NCBI GenBank assembly: GCA_963728845.1
Contig: CAVSLS010000005.1
Span: 86,116-150,115 of the forward strand
Direction of reading: 5' to 3'
From: Bog-473 sp963728845
GTDB lineage: Bacteria > Actinomycetota > Acidimicrobiia > Acidimicrobiales > RAAP-2
DNA length: 64,000 nucleotides
In this document: one piece after another, positions 63,005 to 64,000 of the stretch
How positions within the stretch are numbered: the first letter of the stretch is position 1
Layout: each line of letters starts with the position of its first letter
Position numbers and translations under genes: made by a program
The notes under the pieces: model-generated
The model's database searches: none
Told to the model about the DNA's origin: nothing
Seen by the model: the letters and a program-made list of their open reading frames with translations, nothing else

Positions 63005-63466
63005 ATGGCAGACGAGTCGGTGCTCTACACGGCCGACCACGTCCTCGAGTATCCCTTCGTGCGCTCCGTGGGTCCGGTGGTCGGTGCGTTCCTCACCGGG
63101 TTGCGGGACGGCAAGGTGGTCGGGACACGCGGGAGCGGGGGCCGGGTCATCGTGCCCCCGACCGAGTACGACCCCGACACCGGGGAGGCGACGTCGGGAG
63201 TCGTCGAGGTCGGTCCGGAGGGCACGGTCACCTCGTGGTCCTGGGTGCCGCGGCCGCGGCCCAAGCATCCGGTGCCGACGCCCTTTGCCTGGGTGCTCGT
63301 GCGCTTCGACGGCGCCGACACCTCGTTCCTGCACGTGCTCCCGGCGGCGAGCCCCGACGAGGTCTCGACCGGCATGCGCGTCCGCCCCGAGTTCGCCCCC
63401 GAGGACGAGCGTGTGGGACACGTCAAGGACATCGCGCACTTCGTCGCCGTCGGAGGTGGATCGTGA
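63005..63466 (+). CDS. OB-fold DUF35-type protein, Rv3521-like
   Basis: A 153-residue DUF35-type protein. LEYPFVRSVGPVVGAFLTGL is the N-terminal helix, followed by DGKVVGTRGSGGRVIVPPTEYDP and VVEVGPEGTVTSWSWV of the OB-fold. The usual zinc ribbon cysteines are missing. The pattern matches Rv3521 of M. tuberculosis, which precedes ltp4 and ltp3. It would bind the CoA ester for the thiolase encoded downstream. The ATG at 63005 has a GGGGAGG ribosome site. The stop overlaps the next gene by four bases. Confidence 0.8.
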   Translation: MADESVLYTADHVLEYPFVRSVGPVVGAFLTGLRDGKVVGTRGSGGRVIVPPTEYDPDTGEATSGVVEVGPEGTVTSWSWVPRPRPKHPVPTPFAWVLVRFDGADTSFLHVLPAASPDEVSTGMRVRPEFAPEDERVGHVKDIAHFVAVGGGS

Positions 63467-63957
63467 GCGAGCGTGAGTCGGTGACGATGATGGAGGCGAC
63501 GACCAAGCTGGACTACGTGTTCACGGCGGGCGAGGCGCAGAGCAAGTTCCTGCACGGGCTGGAGCAGGGCAAGTTCCTCGGCCAGCGTTGCCCCAAGTGC
63601 AAGAAGGTGTACACGCCCTCACGCGGGTCCTGCCCGACCGACGGCGTGCCCACCGACGAGGTTGTCGAGCTCGCCAACACAGGGACGGTGACGACCTACT
63701 GCGTCGTCAACGTGCCCTTCGCGGGCCAGTCGATCGAGATCCCCTACATCTGCGCGCAGATCCTCCTCGACGGCGCGAACCTCTCGTTCATGGGGCTCAT
63801 CCAGGAGATCCCGACGGACGAGATCCGCATGGGCATGCGGGTCGAGGCCGTCTGGGTGGACGCCGACCAGCTCGGTCCGACGATGGCCTCGGTCAAGTAC
63901 TTCCGGCCCAACGGCGAGCCCGACGCCGACTACGAGACCTACAAGGAGTACCTGTGA
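63463..63957 (+). CDS. Zn-ribbon/OB-fold DUF35 protein
   Basis: A 164-residue DUF35 protein. The zinc ribbon is CPKCKKVYTP with a single further CPTDG. The OB-fold has ELANTGTVTTYCVVNVPFAGQ, YICAQILLDGANLSFMGLIQ and RMGMRVEAVWVDADQ. It starts at GTG 63463 overlapping the upstream stop (GTGA), and its own stop overlaps the thiolase start (GTGA). This tight arrangement suggests a complex of the two OB-fold proteins with the thiolase. Confidence 0.85.
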   Translation: MSERESVTMMEATTKLDYVFTAGEAQSKFLHGLEQGKFLGQRCPKCKKVYTPSRGSCPTDGVPTDEVVELANTGTVTTYCVVNVPFAGQSIEIPYICAQILLDGANLSFMGLIQEIPTDEIRMGMRVEAVWVDADQLGPTMASVKYFRPNGEPDADYETYKEYL

Positions 63958-64000
63958 GCGACTTCCCCGAGCTGGTCTCGGGGCGCCGTCCGGTCGGAGT
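63954..64000 (+). CDS. Start of a probable thiolase/lipid-transfer gene (partial)
   Basis: Only 15 codons from GTG 63954 are in the window (starting SDFPELVSGRRPVG after the initiator). They overlap the DUF35 stop by four bases. The product cannot be recognised from so few residues. Position after the Rv3521-like and DUF35 genes predicts an SCP2-type thiolase (Ltp3/Ltp4-like). Confidence 0.5.
   Translation, partial: MSDFPELVSGRRPVG

Noticed and set aside
1..64000. CRISPR arrays, prophage, transposases, tRNA or rRNA genes
   Set aside because: I saw no regularly spaced repeats, no phage or transposase motifs and no tRNA-like or rRNA-like sequence by eye. A tRNAscan or CRISPR search would be needed to exclude small ones.

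Overview
The window is GC-rich DNA (guanine/cytosine dominate nearly every codon third position), with many GTG starts and ATGA or GTGA stop/start overlaps. It carries a complete mycofactocin core, F420-type luciferase-like oxidoreductases, a deazaflavin-type nitroreductase and an actinobacterial steroid C/D-ring catabolic cluster. This points to an actinobacterium, most likely a non-mycolate lineage such as Acidimicrobiia; the assignment is inferred from gene content only. No rRNA, tRNA, CRISPR array, prophage or insertion sequence was recognised.

Layout. 0-9 kb: CopD-like membrane protein, crotonase, GH1 glycosidase, DedA protein, alpha/beta hydrolase, D-aminoacylase-type amidohydrolase and an ABC exporter pair. 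9-11.6 kb: two TetR regulators, one closely resembling KstR, and a cyclase-family hydrolase. 11.7-19.2 kb: mycofactocin region with NDMA-type alcohol dehydrogenase, mftD and mftF on the minus strand, an inserted GNAT gene, then mftA-mftB-mftC-mftE and a mycofactocin-coupled SDR on the plus strand. 19.2-26.4 kb: UBP zinc finger, sphingosine-phosphate-lyase-like PLP enzyme, DinB protein, LLM oxidoreductase, aldehyde dehydrogenase, DUF35 protein and an unusual FtsH-like protease. 26.4-30.5 kb: heavily frame-broken esterase, MFS exporter, TetR and small monooxygenase. 30.5-45.7 kb: phosphatase, LLM-ACAD-ACAD-amidohydrolase operon, dienelactone hydrolase, two exported proteins, an AlkA remnant, an SDR, a deazaflavin nitroreductase, alkylation repair genes and a second ACAD pair. 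46-53.9 kb: thiolase, DUF35 and SCP2-type thiolase, an HTH protein, then an echA20-ipdA-ipdB-ipdC-like operon with a divergent SDR. 54-57 kb: pntAA-pntAB-pntB. 57-64 kb: membrane proteins, aldo/keto reductase, SRPBCC protein, UbiB-like kinase, and the start of an OB-fold/DUF35/thiolase operon that runs off the right end.

How it fits together. Much of the window looks like a steroid and acyl-CoA degradation region. EchA20/IpdAB/IpdC homologues would open the last steroid rings, ACAD pairs and thiolases would process the acyl-CoA products, and a KstR-like regulator sits with a KstR-like operator at 62.95 kb. A 15-bp inverted repeat (CTGACG-N3-CGTCAG) lies upstream of three catabolic units about 12-17 kb apart and may mark a second regulon. 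Mycofactocin-linked dehydrogenases would handle alcohol oxidation, and transhydrogenase would balance NADH and NADPH.

Data quality. More than 25 apparent single-base frameshifts interrupt otherwise intact, conserved proteins. This is best explained by uncorrected indel errors, so most split genes here should not be read as genuinely dead.
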